Below are positions 38,701 to 46,502 of a DNA stretch of 64,000 nt, one piece after another (within the stretch, counting starts at the first letter, position 1; each line of letters begins with the position of its first letter). A program made the position numbers and the translations under genes. This DNA comes from Isoetes taiwanensis (taxonomy: Eukaryota; Streptophyta; Lycopodiopsida; Isoetales; Isoetaceae), in NCBI GenBank assembly GCA_021234155.1, contig JAJEKV010000011.1:8479132-8543131 (forward strand), written 5' to 3'. Below the pieces are notes generated by a model, which saw only the letters and a list, made by a program, of their open reading frames with translations, was not told the DNA's origin and ran no database searches.

Positions 38701-40126
38701 ACTTATCTTTATAGAACTAAACATGCTTCCATGGAGGTTATAAGTGCTGACAACACTGCACATCTATCTGATAACATTTCGTCCATATATTATGATGACA
38801 TGTAATTTAAGTCTAGTTAGTCAATCAGATTCCTTTGATGTGGTAAAGGGCTGACATCTGGCCCCTTGTACCAGTTAACTTTTGTCCTTTGAGGGTTACC
38901 ATCCCATTTTTGTTAACATTTACTAGAGTCTACAGACACACAGGTCTATGAGATGAAAATATGCACATGACTTATGATTTAGCTCTCCTGCTATAAGTGT
39001 GCCAAATAGTGTCGCACATCACAAAGCAATAGAGTCAAACCTAAACCCTCCTGTTTGTATAGCTTTTAGCTACCAATCTAGAGATATGTAGATGCAATGC
39101 CATCCAAACGAAATTTTGTCCTGTATACCCATTTTGCTTCTACCACATTGATATATTTTGACCATTGAACAAGTTTCTATACGTTTGCTGTGCTAAACAT
39201 GCAAAATTCTACATCCATCGCCATAAGCCCCAGCTTGTGATTCGCTGCCTGCTCATAATTCTAAAAAGAATACTTGTATAGTTAACCGGAGGAGAGGGTT
39301 GAAGCTTAAATGAAGCTTATAGATCTTCTAAGAATATACCCAATAGAACGAAAGAAACAACCATTTAGATATTGGTGCACTTTGTTATTCCGAGCGCTCT
39401 AAAATACGCCATAAAGCAATAGATCTTTTTTTGTTTTCTTGCAAGCTGCCTCCTTAAATTATTATGTTTTTCCTCGCTGATCACTTTAATTTCTTGAACA
39501 TTGCTAACGTCACTCCCTTGAAATCAGACTCCCGTTCTTTATTGAATCCTCAATTACATTGTCATCCTCATCCTTTAGTGAGAAAAAAAGATCGTATGCC
39601 GCCTTGGGCATGTTTGAGCTACACGTATAACACATCATAACGTGTTGGACCTGTACAGTGGCAATGATATCTTCCCCTTCTATATGCAGGGCAATAAAGA
39701 TGATATGTTTCTTCACTCAGCCATATTTCCTGTCCTCGCGGTTAATATCAATGCCAATCTCCAGCTGCTGAGATGATATCACCTTGTTGAAATTCAATAT
39801 CTAGATCCCCAGGTTTGTCAGCTGAAATGTTCCAGAAGTTCTCCTTATTGAACCTTCTCTTTATGGACATAGGATTTACCCATGTATTTGAGACATAAAG
39901 CTGCTCCAAATCATAATGTGAGTATAATGCCGAACCTTATCCATTGAAAAGGCCATGGAGCTAGATGCGTGCATATGTCGATCACTGAGCAGTATGGCAG
40001 CAACGGATCAAGAACTCAGAACCTATGTACAAAGTGACCAAATAGCATTATGTTTATGTTTTTCTTTCTGAGGAGGATGATGCCCTAACAGGTCTTGTAG
40101 ATGGTCTTTAATAGACATTTATAGAC

Positions 40127-40158
<32 letters not shown>

Positions 40159-43100
40159 AGAGACCTTTTTCCGATCCACAAACATCTTAAATATAAAAAA
40201 CGAAGCTTACTTGAGAAAGTTCCACATGCGGATCCTCCATATATTTGTAAAGGATATCTTTCAATTCCTGGACAACTTTTTCCACTTCTTCAAAAACTTT
40301 TTTTAAAATGCTTATCTGCATGAAAATTAAAAAAGGGTCAAGATGTTAATTAAAGGTAATATCTCGTACAAAACCTATAGTTGCTTTCCATAAACCAATC
40401 TTATCGAACCATGGTTTGAACATCCATTTTCCCATGCAACATATACCCTTTGACCAACACGCAACTCTTTTAACACGTCTTTAATTAGGATAGCATTGTT
40501 ACCACAATTCAACCATACTCCTTTAAAAATGGTCCTACTTGCCTTCAAGCTGATTAATGCATATACCTCTCAAAAAAAGAAAGGGTGTAAACAAACACTC
40601 TATGAGAAATATTGTTAAGGTACACTAAGATGATAAATCAGCAACCGTTTCTGACTCACATGCGATGGCAGAACAATTGACTTTGCTTTCTTATATTCTC
40701 TAACGGCCATATCATACTCTCCTTTTGCAATGTTTGAGCGGATTGTACTTGGAAGATTGAAGAGTGTCCTAAAGCGCTGTAGCATTCCTTGCACGGAACG
40801 TATTCGTTCTGTTTGTGCCTGTGAGCACAAACATAATAGAAGTTCAGGCCATGTTAGACAAATGAAGGAAACAATGCACAGTACATAGCATGACCCACCT
40901 GGCGCTCAAGTAGGGGACCAAAAGCTCGTTTAGCTACTGCATCCACATCTTGGATTGCACTATACAGATTCCTCGTGCCAGAACCATTTGGATCTGATTC
41001 AATTTGCTGCAACTTCAATGTATATCTACAAATTTGCCATGCATGATTATTATTGAGGCGCCGATCCAAAAGCAACATTGCAATCATATACACCTCTGAT
41101 GTTACTAAAATGCAATGTTTTGTTAAGAACTAATCATATTGCCTAGGACTAAGATAAGATTCTCAGTGACAAGATGGCCCTGTAAGAGTATGATATTAAG
41201 AAATAAATTTGAAATTACATTTGTTGAAGTAGATCAATATTGGCTGCTGTATCGGCTTTGCCCTGCTTACTCCTCAAAGACAATTTATCAATACATTGAA
41301 TAATATACTTTCCTCCAGGAGTTCCCAAAATAAATAATAAACTTGAAAATCCAGCTTACTAATTCTATTGCAGATTAGTATCATCAAGGAAACTCTTGTA
41401 GCATACCGTCAATAGTGTTTTTACAGGAAATGAAGCAGTCAAAATTTTCTTTCACGAGCCTTTTGAGTTGTTGCTTCGATTTTGCAAGTCTTCCTTCAAA
41501 GCAGAATCACCAGCTTCTAGTTCAGCAGCAGAAGTGTTTTGATGGATCCGAGCTAAGAAAAACTTTGGATCAAAAGTTTCGAGTAGTAAATGACCTTCTC
41601 TGTTGACAGTATCAAACAGTAATTATCCTTGTGTTCTAGTTATAAGGTGCCTACTTTATGCCCATCAGAAAGGCAGCCTGATATATATGCCTTTTAGAAA
41701 ACTTGTACTTTCATTGCATCTTAAAACTGACACTCAAAAACTTGCCTCTCAAGGCATGATCTCTGACTATTTGTGTACTTTGTTGTGATGGTGACGGTAA
41801 TGCATCATTTCCTCGAGCTCCACCAGCAGTTGGAATCAAAGTGAGAGCTCTAATGTCTATGACACTGTCAACAACTGCGACAAGGTTATTTATGTATTTC
41901 ATTTGATGAAGAGGAGAAACAGCATGTGAATGTATTCCATATGACAGAGGATGGTTACAAATAAAAAATCATTGAGCATTTCAAATTATCACTTCAGTTC
42001 TGAAATCAAGCAGGTGAGTAATGCAAACTCCTGCCCTAGCTCATGATGGTTTGCATGTGAATCTTACTTACCCATCGTATCTGCATGTTATGTATCGTAT
42101 TCTTACTTAAGAGATGGTAGAGATGGAACATAACAAAGGATGGTTTATTTAAGACTTCGTGCATTTATCTATATAGTTTTTGAATGTATCTCCCTTTACT
42201 TCTTTAAGCATGTGAAAAGAAAATCTCCCAAAGTTAGACAACACTGGCTTTGGACACATAACATGAAGTCAAGAAGCCTTACGAGTTCAGATGAATGAAT
42301 GTGTATAAACAAGACAGAGCAGATACTCTCCCTAAATTTAATATATCATGCAGCTACAGACGGAGATTATGTTTAATCTCGGCAAAAGTGCAGACCCCTT
42401 CGCATGCTTCTAGCAAGCTGGCTTTCCAACGGAAAAATGATTGTCTGTTTGCTTACAAATCTCCATGCATGTCCCCTAGAATTTAAACGGCCTCTAGTAG
42501 CAAATGAAATAAATGTTTATTGCTTATCAAGCTGTGGAAATTACTACTTCCACTTGTTCCAAAATGTGAAAGCTTCCATTCTAATTGAGAACATGTATAT
42601 GTCTGAATTATTTGAACCTGGAGAGCCTCTGCAGCACTGTGTTTATCAACAGGCAACAGGAGATTTCGGGATGCAACTGCAAATTGGCATTCTTTCCTTT
42701 ACGTATTTTTTATTTCAATGTTCCGGTAATATTCACCCGGTGAAATTCAATCTCAAGTAGAGCTACTGACCCAAGACCAAGTGGATCAACCAAATCTTCT
42801 CCTCGAGGAAGAGGCTCGGCAATGAGAGTGGTCCCACGCGCCAGATGAACACTTTTTTTCAAACGACCCACATTTGCTATTGGTGCTGCCCTCGTTTCTC
42901 GGATCTCTCGGACTCTTCGAGAGAGCTGCAAAGTTGAGATAGACAACATGGGCACAGATCTCTTTGCATCCCTGCTTTTAAAATCATAAATCCCCACTAG
43001 AAACTCATTACAGATTACATACCTCGTCCTCATCAACCATCTTCCAGTTCTTAGGCTCTCCATCGGCCTCATCCCACTCAAGGTCACTGAAATCATCCAA

Positions 43101-43391
43101 TTCTTCGGAAACTCTAGTCTTGGGCTTTTGGGCAGCTGGAATTGGCCTGGAATCTTCATCAGAAGAAATACTTAGCAATTCTTCTTCCGATTCTTCATCT
43201 GGAGGGGGAGGAGGGGGGGCTGCTTTTGGAGGCGGCCTTGTTGGGGGGCGCCTAGAAGGAGGACCCATGCCAGAAACCAATGGTGGTGGCTGGCTTGGTG
43301 GGCGACTATAATTTGTATCCCTGCGCGCCTGATCAGCTAGAGCCCGTTGTAGAAGCTCCTCCTCCTCCTGATCGTCGTCTTCGCTAGACAT
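14388..43391 (-). CDS. SEC5: Exocyst complex subunit SEC5
   Basis: SEC5 is a subunit of the octameric exocyst, which tethers Golgi-derived vesicles to the plasma membrane. I assembled 21 exons (minus strand, 5' to 3'): 43023-43391, 42771-42925, 41746-41864, 41407-41599, 40899-41025, 40660-40818, 40211-40315, 38573-38647, about 38341-38479, 38051-38242, 37826-37984, 36815-36941, 28371-28581, 28117-28232, 24520-24754, 23644-23734, 23486-23563, 22745-22801, 22510-22650, 22210-22419, 14388-14750. The predicted length of about 1140 residues is near the 1090 of Arabidopsis SEC5A. Diagnostic blocks are RSVQGMLQRFRTLFNLPS, EYKKAKSI, GHNRRPTRGSED and LEVKRTRLNS. The N-terminus is acidic and proline-rich, as in plant SEC5. 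Two copia elements sit in introns 12 and 20. Three one-base losses are inferred in exons 4-5, and the exon 9/10 junction is off phase. Confidence 0.93.
16040..16325 (-). repeat. Copia A 3' LTR
   Basis: 286 bases with TG...CA ends, preceded on the minus strand by a purine-rich tract at 16326-16336. It matches the 5' LTR by eye. Confidence 0.95.
16320..17555 (-). CDS. Copia A reverse transcriptase and RNase H
   Basis: 411 residues from YQLDVKSAFLNGELKE through the catalytic YVDDLIVTG to RNase H (GYTDSDMAGCVDTRRSTSGY, STAEAEY, and DNMSSIRIANNPVFHGRTKH). It is continuous with the previous frame apart from the frame change, so the original single pol is split in three. Confidence 0.93.
   Translation of the reverse strand: MYQLDVKSAFLNGELKELVYLEQPPGYKHEGNDLVCKLNKALYGLKQSSRAWYSKLDSYLLSKNFVRSSADSSLYIKHDGDDITLIVVYVDDLIVTGSSLKLIQHEIKQFGEFFDMTNLGELHYFLGIEVKKAANGIFICQKKYAADLLRKFHMETAKPASTPMEVGIKLSAHEKGAKSFDATLYRALVGSLNYLTVTRPDISFAVGVLSRFLANPTQTHWIAAKRVLRYIKGTHDFGILYESNSQLDVVGYTDSDMAGCVDTRRSTSGYAFSIGNGAVTWKSKRQSTVAISTAEAEYKGCSIAACESVWIQKFMEEIGINDSRPTCIFTDNMSSIRIANNPVFHGRTKHIETTYHFVREKVENGEIDIQYCRSEDQIADIFTKPLGKAKFEDFRLALGVRSLEYHIKGEC
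17581..18423 (-). CDS. Copia A integrase end and reverse transcriptase start
   Basis: Second part of the same polyprotein. It begins NHLRVFGCKAYAHVFKEDGR and reaches KWVYKLKYNADGTVQRHKTR, then LVAKGFAQREGEDYLDTYAP. It stops at METVRLSI because of a second frame change near 17575-17585. Confidence 0.93.
   Translation of the reverse strand: MNHLRVFGCKAYAHVFKEDGRKKFDDKARVCTMLGYSLRAKAYRLWDPAKQKIIVSRDVTFDENAAGPISVTDHQEQEEEIFEFPLKWQQHEASDQNRPVTPQCQPRIWPDKVLTYERRAGKEVAKEDVGEKPTTKSDATQLNAKSAPTTHVAPWAQRPFTRSQGNIESEASAAAHQCNFVNIYEPISFEDARHSKEWKDAMDEEYKSILVNNTWELVPRPKDRNVIGCKWVYKLKYNADGTVQRHKTRLVAKGFAQREGEDYLDTYAPVAKMETVRLSI
18420..20552 (-). CDS. Copia A gag-protease-integrase part of the polyprotein
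   Basis: 710 residues. Gag occupies roughly residues 1-300, with a zinc knuckle CYCCDEVGHMVNDC near 273. The protease active site is LDSGCSTHVTG near 344. The integrase part includes WHKRYGHISYG, LVHADLCG, RTDNGGEF and PQQNGVVERRNRT, giving the DDE set. The frame ends early at an 11-bp tandem duplication (CACACCTGGCT twice, 18421-18442). Removing one unit would connect it to the next frame. Confidence 0.93.
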   Translation of the reverse strand: MDSLEKVFMNEKFLLKGKNYSIWKEKMTLALDLAGVWDVVAGEDQNEDDKWEELNKKALLLIKLAVDDSMQRHILGVKSASEAWRRFQQIYETKNHTRKQLLRNQLNSLKLRECKDVSDFIAKITEIAAQLASIGVEVEEAELLNAIYQGAPEYEHFLDAFQARESEPSFEELAAALQQKILRSQILEQTEQVNFSQSRRNFRQSRSRGSRGRGNRRNFQHQEEGTAKTDSQSHQSQRGERGEPQRGRGHERGRTNRGRGERWSSYSNKNIKCYCCDEVGHMVNDCPLKKSILKMKLEKESHYLEEGSTSSSKEKTPTAAQDFAMFVDEVDHVRYKSDRCVACLDSGCSTHVTGDESLFSKFTKYDGDKILLGDDSSLAIEGNGNVRVKGEGDAIVTFQNVKLVPDLKRNLLSVACITRKGFKVFFDEDEAIIFQPSEEFMKMIRKMKVIARARREGNLYKMEIVPAQNQANIVAGSSSQSEIWHKRYGHISYGSLRTLSQQENVHGLPQIHDEKQICEPCVLGKQHRVSFPQESEYRAQKPLELVHADLCGFMPTKSIGGSLYFFLLVDDYSRRMWVYFLKTKSEAFYHFKAFKEEVESETGQKILTLRTDNGGEFLSTKFEQFCEDNGIKRQLTTPRSPQQNGVVERRNRTICEMANCLMAQWKMPHRFWAEAVLTAVYLLNRAGTRILDGKTPHEVYYKRKPGVSQV
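20872..21157 (-). repeat. Copia A 5' LTR
   Basis: 286 bases, next to the tRNA primer-binding site at about 20859-20870. Followed by the target duplication CAGCC. Confidence 0.95.
22210..22419 (-). CDS. SEC5: SEC5 exon 20
   Basis: 70 codons: LEYLNTVLQVYSTP then ASLGDSIENMGHNRRPTRGS and ADDVE. The GHNRRPTRGSED block is a hallmark of plant SEC5. Confidence 0.95.
22510..22650 (-). CDS. SEC5: SEC5 exon 19
   Basis: 47 codons starting VYAGAKPFLQKVLSVLTEGL and ending NGYCQLMLE, matching FAGAKPLLDKILGILVEGL...NGFCQLMFE. Confidence 0.95.
22745..22801 (-). CDS. SEC5: SEC5 exon 18
   Basis: 19 codons: GIRDAVIELMYPMVKVHAE, matching GIRDAAVELLHTLVAVHAE. Confidence 0.95.
23486..23563 (-). CDS. SEC5: SEC5 exon 17
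   Basis: 26 codons including ETAATAYILDDPTLWGSAPP, matching AATNYLLDSGIQWGSAP. TCTAG acceptor, AAAG|GTAAGC donor. Confidence 0.95.
23644..23734 (-). CDS. SEC5: SEC5 exon 16
   Basis: Encodes REESASPTAKEVESSLSALE then LNHYNNLK. The family block here is LxxLEEKVLEHYTFAKA. In phase with both neighbours. Confidence 0.85.
24520..24754 (-). CDS. SEC5: SEC5 exon 15
   Basis: A polar stretch, then NPHQKLLMILSNAGYIKDVL, matching DPHRRLLMVLSNIGYCKDEL. Begins across the splice as D-N-M-E-K and ends in phase 2 at TATAG|GTATGT. Confidence 0.92.
24836..24888 (+). repeat. (GGGA)n microsatellite
   Basis: About eight direct GGGA/GGAG units in SEC5 intron 14. On the non-template strand for the minus gene it is C-rich; the plus strand could form a G-quadruplex. 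Confidence 0.9.
25395..27910. repeat. Degenerate dispersed repeat in SEC5 introns
   Basis: A block built on TCTCTAAAGAGACAATGATA, TCTTCCTCTTATGATGTAGTA and GGCAGG recurs at about 25415-25480, 26125-26185, 27610-27660 and 27875-27910. Weaker copies lie at about 21940-21980 and 39650-39700. On the minus strand two copies translate as RGRYHCLFRDP, which hints at an ancient coding element. I could not name the family. Confidence 0.6.
28117..28232 (-). CDS. SEC5: SEC5 exon 14
   Basis: Encodes MVERIQNIASTNAEI and LRSTFFHCFLDLAG, matching VRLAFLNCFLDFA of plant SEC5. TTTCAG acceptor, GCTG|GTAAGC donor, phase 1 out. Confidence 0.92.
28371..28581 (-). CDS. SEC5: SEC5 exon 13
   Basis: Acceptor CTGTGGCAG at 28582; using the earlier AG at 28593 would break the frame. 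Encodes VEALFALHAGVTRLFISKLC then DFMHAST, LVREEDWVPV and AISSLPLKFQNM. Confidence 0.9.
29072..34239 (+). mobile_element. Ty1/copia LTR retrotransposon B, decayed, in SEC5 intron 12
   Basis: LTRs 29072-29261 and 34047-34239 (190 and 193 bases) begin TGTTAGATAATG and end CCCTAATA, thus TG...TA. They are flanked by the target duplication GAATG (29067-29071 and 34240-34244). The primer-binding site TGGTATCAGAGCC is at 29262, and the purine tract AGAGGGAG precedes the 3' LTR. The LTRs differ by several substitutions and indels. The coding part is broken by many frame changes. Orientation is opposite to SEC5. Confidence 0.95.
29760..33930 (+). pseudogene. Copia B gag-pol, multiply frameshifted
   Basis: Gag starts MDPFKFSTNAKLTASNYKSW at 29760. 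The zinc knuckle is CYNCGEKGHFKYEC and the protease CILDSGATKHMVG. Integrase landmarks are LWHQRFGHVG, LLHTDLC, HSDNGGEY and RRNRSLLDLV. Reverse transcriptase shows WVFRTKFHADGSISKYKARL and YVDDLIITG; RNase H ends with DNRSAIELTKDYRFHPKTKH. At least six frame changes are visible (near 30090, 30335, 31630, 31970, 32665 and 32900-33410), so no functional polyprotein is possible. Confidence 0.93.
35640..35660 (+). repeat. (CTTT)n microsatellite
   Basis: Several CTTT units in SEC5 intron 12. A similar and longer run lies at about 40128-40160 in intron 7. Confidence 0.85.
35938..36250 (+). repeat. About 165-bp tandem duplication in SEC5 intron 12
   Basis: The sequence TGCACTTACTTTTGGCCCCTG, then CATTCTTAGCAACATAT, CTTCTTGCAGCTGGTTCTGA and TCATATTGCTGGTGGAT appears twice, starting near 35942 and 36107. 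The copies have diverged by substitutions and small indels. Confidence 0.85.
36815..36941 (-). CDS. SEC5: SEC5 exon 12
   Basis: Encodes TRPYMREALGEIFKVC and EEKDCLPPSA, matching RPFMSDAINEVSKAC...SAV. Ends in phase 1 at GCTG|GTAGGC; the next exon lies 8.2 kb away across a copia insertion. Confidence 0.9.
37826..37984 (-). CDS. SEC5: SEC5 exon 11
   Basis: 53 codons: a variable polar part, then YTAHSLEEVIAMVHGII, matching YSTHSLEEVAGMIRKTI. ATTAG acceptor, AAA|GTAAGT donor, phase 0. Confidence 0.9.
38051..38242 (-). CDS. SEC5: SEC5 exon 10
   Basis: 64 codons ending LSTVIVRYVPNFWRLALSVF, then NGKFAK at GCAAAA|GTAAGT. This matches the family block VPVFWKTAISIFSGKFAK. Confidence 0.9.
38341..38479 (-). 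CDS. SEC5: SEC5 exon 9, 3' end uncertain
   Basis: Acceptor TTTCCAG, then DRRIRGLIESCVIEYETHVD. The best donor (CACT|GTATGC) leaves one extra base relative to exon 10. The frame stays open through the next interval, so a shorter exon, intron retention or a one-base error are all possible. Confidence 0.7.
38573..38647 (-). CDS. SEC5: SEC5 exon 8
   Basis: Exactly 25 codons: LENTIRLLLELEPDSDPIWH then YLSIQ, matching the plant SEC5 LENTVRLLLELEPESDP block. TTCTTAG acceptor, CAG|GTGAGG donor. Confidence 0.95.
40211..40315 (-). CDS. SEC5: SEC5 exon 7
   Basis: Encodes ISILKKVFEEVEKVV and LYKYMEDP, matching the family block LKRVLEEVEKVM...LYKSMEDP. Phase 0 at both ends with a GTAAGC donor. Confidence 0.93.
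40660..40818 (-). CDS. SEC5: SEC5 exon 6
   Basis: The most conserved part of the gene: RIRSVQGMLQRFRTLFNLPS, then GEYDMAVREYKKAKSI and LPSH. Phase 0 at both ends; CTCACAG acceptor and CAT|GTGAGT donor. Confidence 0.95.
40899..41025 (-). CDS. SEC5: SEC5 exon 5
   Basis: Encodes LKLQQIESDPNGSG and AKRAFGPLLERQ, the plant SEC5 block normally reading E/D-P-x-GSGT...FxPLxERQ. After the TTTGTAG acceptor the frame is one base short relative to exon 4, so a base seems to be missing at the start. Confidence 0.85.
41407..41599 (-). CDS. SEC5: SEC5 exon 4, two single-base deletions
   Basis: The conserved run EKVIYYS, FDPKFFLARIHQ, SAAELEAG, VKENFDCFISCKNTID is spread over all three frames. One base is missing in the run before ACTTTTGATCC and another in CGAAGCAACAACTC. 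Splice sites are intact (CAACAG acceptor, ACG|GTATGC donor). Confidence 0.85.
41746..41864 (-). CDS. SEC5: SEC5 exon 3, with a GC donor
   Basis: Acceptor TTGACAG, then VIDIRALTLIP. The exon ends VRDHALR at AGAG|GCAAGT, the standard form of a rare GC-AG intron donor. The phase then joins exon 4 as E-K-V. Confidence 0.82.
42771..42925 (-). CDS. SEC5: SEC5 exon 2
   Basis: Acceptor TTTGCAG, then LSRRVREIRETRAAPIA. The exon ends inside DPLGLG at GG|GTCAGT. This donor, and not the later GG|GTGAAT at 42736, keeps the frame with exon 3 and rebuilds the conserved DPLxLG-I/V-ID block. Confidence 0.85.
43023..43391 (-). CDS. SEC5: SEC5 exon 1
   Basis: Starts MSSEDDDQEEEELL, close to the plant SEC5 start, so I prefer this ATG to the one six codons upstream. 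The middle is a proline-rich stretch and then ESEEELLSISSDED. The exon ends in phase 0 at a GAG|GTATGT donor. Confidence 0.9.
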
Positions 43392-44259
43392 GTTTTCGTC
43401 CCTGCGCAATCCGAGATCCGACTAGTAGTATAATAATGGTCCTTCCTTGGTTTAACTTTTTCTCCTTCGAGGAAATGTTTTCCACCGTGTTTTATTTTGA
43501 ACGGTTGTAAAAAGGAATAGTTTGGTGGCTAGCTTGAATGAGATCCTAGAAACTTTTTAGTTCCATCCAACCATGCTCGAGCTAACAATCCATGCTGGTT
43601 AGGTTGATCCTCATCAAGAGTAGAACATATGCCTATACATAAGCAGGAGAACTAAAAGCCCAAATATATAATTGTGAGCAGTCTATTTGCTAAATTATAT
43701 GTGAGTCTACTTGAACATAAGATCCTAAGATGGGAAGAACAAAATGGAACAGGGCAAAAGAGCAAGCAAGCTTTAAGCCAAAAAACCTATGCTAGACCAT
43801 TTGTTAAATTTTAAAGCAAATGTGGATGCCATAAAAAAGACACCAAAATTTCCTCTTTTTGTGGATCGGACTAAGATGTTTGACATGGGGAGGTTGGAAG
43901 AAATTGATATGCTAAGTGAACTGAGAAATGCTATTGCTGCATGCAAGGTGATAACCAAACAACACTTTTAAGGGAGCCACCGAAAAAACATGTATAAACT
44001 TTCAATGAAAATACCGAATAGGTTTGTAGTGCATCCAAGCCTATAAGATTAATAAGCATCAACAATACATCCCTATGCACAAGTATCCCCATAGCTAGTC
44101 AATCGAGGTCCAAAGCAAAAGTTGCACTGCTATGTAGTTGAATGCCCCACTAGTGCATGAATGTTGCAGTTCTACTCCATTCTTCAAAAAACAAATGTTA
44201 TAGTTTCTATATTGGTACAATCTGCCATTTAGATATCTTTCAATATTAATTTCTATGTC

Positions 44260-44526
44260 TTGCAGGCAAGATTCTACACATCAATGTGGACATATGGACA
44301 ACATTTTCGAGTCATGCACACTGACCAGACTAGAGTATCATTTGATAGTGGTATTGTGGCATGCTTTGAGCAGAAATGTCAAGCTTCTGCTAGTGACAAT
44401 CAACCATTGAAAAGCGACCTTACTTATGTTGGTCAAATAACAGATATTGTTGAAGTGGATTTTGTTACGTTCCACATATTTATACGTCTTTTTAAGTATA
44501 AATACATGACACGTCACTATGAATAA
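44260..44526 (+). pseudogene. CACTA (En/Spm) transposase C-terminal remnant
   Basis: The frame after the AG at 44267 contains SFDSGIVACFEQKCQ and LTYVGQITDIVEVDFVTFHI. This resembles the C-terminal region of plant TNP2-like transposases (typically FYGxLxDIxELDY...VVLFKCxW). No upstream transposase domain or CACTA terminus was found. The match is to the style of the domain and is moderate. Confidence 0.5.
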
Positions 44527-44884
44527 TATTCATAAGCTAAGGTTAGCTATGTTAATCATTAATTATTAAGGTGGAAATCTAACCCTAAACCCTAATTCGA
44601 ATTTAGGTCTTAACCTAATATTAAAAGGGCTAAAATATCAACTTAATTAATGATAACCAATCTAGAATTGCCACCTGGCCCAAGTCGATTGGGCAAGGCA
44701 GACCTGCTAACTTGGGACACCCAAATTAGGGTTTTGTCACTAGAGGTGCCATGAACTAAGTTTTTCAGATTGGTCCAAGAAATGAGCTTGGAGGGGGAGC
44801 TTATTCCACCAGCAGGGCATGGAGAACCTGAGAGATGGGAGATCTAGCTCAGATACCAGTTAGTAGGCTTAGTTAGCTTGAGAT

Positions 44885-46022
44885 TCTAGTTAGGAACTAA
44901 CCCTTGTTTGTTAGATGGATGATTACTCTCTCTATTTTATGTTCTAGATGAGATTGTGATGGATGTATCAGATATGAATGTTCTTTTTCTGTTCCTCTTG
45001 TGTTGTAAGGGTAAAAGGGGGCTAGAGACATAAAGGCCATCTAGAAATAGAGATGTTCCTGGTTAGAACCCTTAAAACCCAGTATTTGCAGCCTGTGCAC
45101 AAGAGCCAACCTGGTTGTGGATGCTATGATGTGGTTCTGCACCAAACAACGGACACAATTGGGGAAGTGGGGGCAGAGCCTTTGCGAAGCGGCGGGCTAC
45201 TGGGGCTCCTATAGCATGCTAGACTTATAGCCTGGGTCACCACGCAGGGTGGGTATGGGTATGGGTATGACATCTCCTGGTTCGCAGGATATGGCCATTA
45301 TGGACATCCTCGGCTTTGCGTAGATTTAGGGGGGTAAGTCGGGTACGGATACAGGTGATGCAGGTGTGGCAGGTATCCTCTAGCACACCTATGGAACTGT
45401 TGTGATCCGGGAGGGGAAGCTTCTCTGACCTGCCTCATCGGACCGGGGGGATGTAACCCGGAGTAGTCCCAGAAGGTGATTCCTTGGGATTGCATCTCCG
45501 GAGGGCTACAAGCACATCATAGCATGATTCAGCCTATCTGCAAAGTGTGCACAGGAGGGGCGGATGGAATGGACTACCCTAGCCATTGTCTTATGCCAGC
45601 CAATGCCATGTTATACCTCTGTCTGTTGTTATCTTGTGGCCTTGACCGTCAGTCGACCCCATGGAGTCTGAGCCCAGGGTAGAGCCCTTATTTATGGTGC
45701 ATTTCCTTTGTTATGTTGGTATTCTATTGTTAGTTGTCTTGATGATGATGGGCCACCCTTCGTGGTGGTATATTATTTATTAGTATTGTTGCCAAGTGCT
45801 AACATGTATGTACGCTTCCGCTATATAGGATGCCTATAGAAGGCGTGGGATGAATGGCACCTCCGTATCCTTCACCCGGACATTTGGCCATCACAAGTGG
45901 TCCGAGTCAGACGGAGGGCCTTTCCGTGGTGATGGATTTGCCATGACAGGGGAATTTCCCGTATTTATATGATGGGACCATCGTATGGATTCCGGGAGCG
46001 TCAAAGTGGTATCAGAGCCATG
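44885..46022 (+). mobile_element. LTR end with tRNA-Met primer-binding site (orphan 5' part)
   Basis: TGGTATCAGAGCC at about 46009, preceded by GGGAGCGTCA, has the layout of an LTR end followed by a primer-binding site for initiator Met tRNA. The GC-rich stretch before it looks like an LTR of a gypsy-type plant element. The left LTR boundary could not be set, and no gag or pol follows. Either a solo end or a truncated element. Confidence 0.5.
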
Positions 46023-46502
46023 ATTTTGGAAGACCAGATCATAGCACTGGCCATTTTCTAACTCGTTAGTTCGATAGTTAGTAGAGAACTTTCATCTCGA
46101 ATGAACTATTCCAATTCCATGGCTAGTATGTATGTTGACCTAATTATGGGAGGATTAAGCTAGTTAGGAATTAAGGTGTGAGTCTTTAGAATCAAGTATG
46201 TTAAGTTTTTAGAGAAAAAAAAGGTCCCTTGTTTCCACGGGCCATAACTTTCTCTAGGTAACTCAGATTAAGGCAATTTTTGCGCCAACGCGTCGGGCAT
46301 GCTCAAATTACCCTAGGGGCGTCGACACTTGTCCTTGAAATGACAGCAACATGGCCCAAAACCTTAATCGGGCGCCGCTATACTTTTATCTCCTTAGAAT
46401 TTGAAGATAAAGTCGTATAAATCCAGCGGCGCCTGCGTATAAAAATGTATATTTCTGTCATATAAAGAAATTATCGTAGTTTTTTTATATACATGTTTTA
46501 TT

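Noticed and set aside
42710-42770. Longer version of SEC5 exon 2 ending at GG|GTGAAT
   Set aside because: It puts exon 3 out of frame and disrupts the conserved DPLGLG-VID block.
43789-43971. 60-residue plus-strand frame (FVDRTKMFDMGRLEEIDMLS)
   Set aside because: Coding look only; no family, no neighbours, and too short to support. It may be a piece of the same CACTA element.
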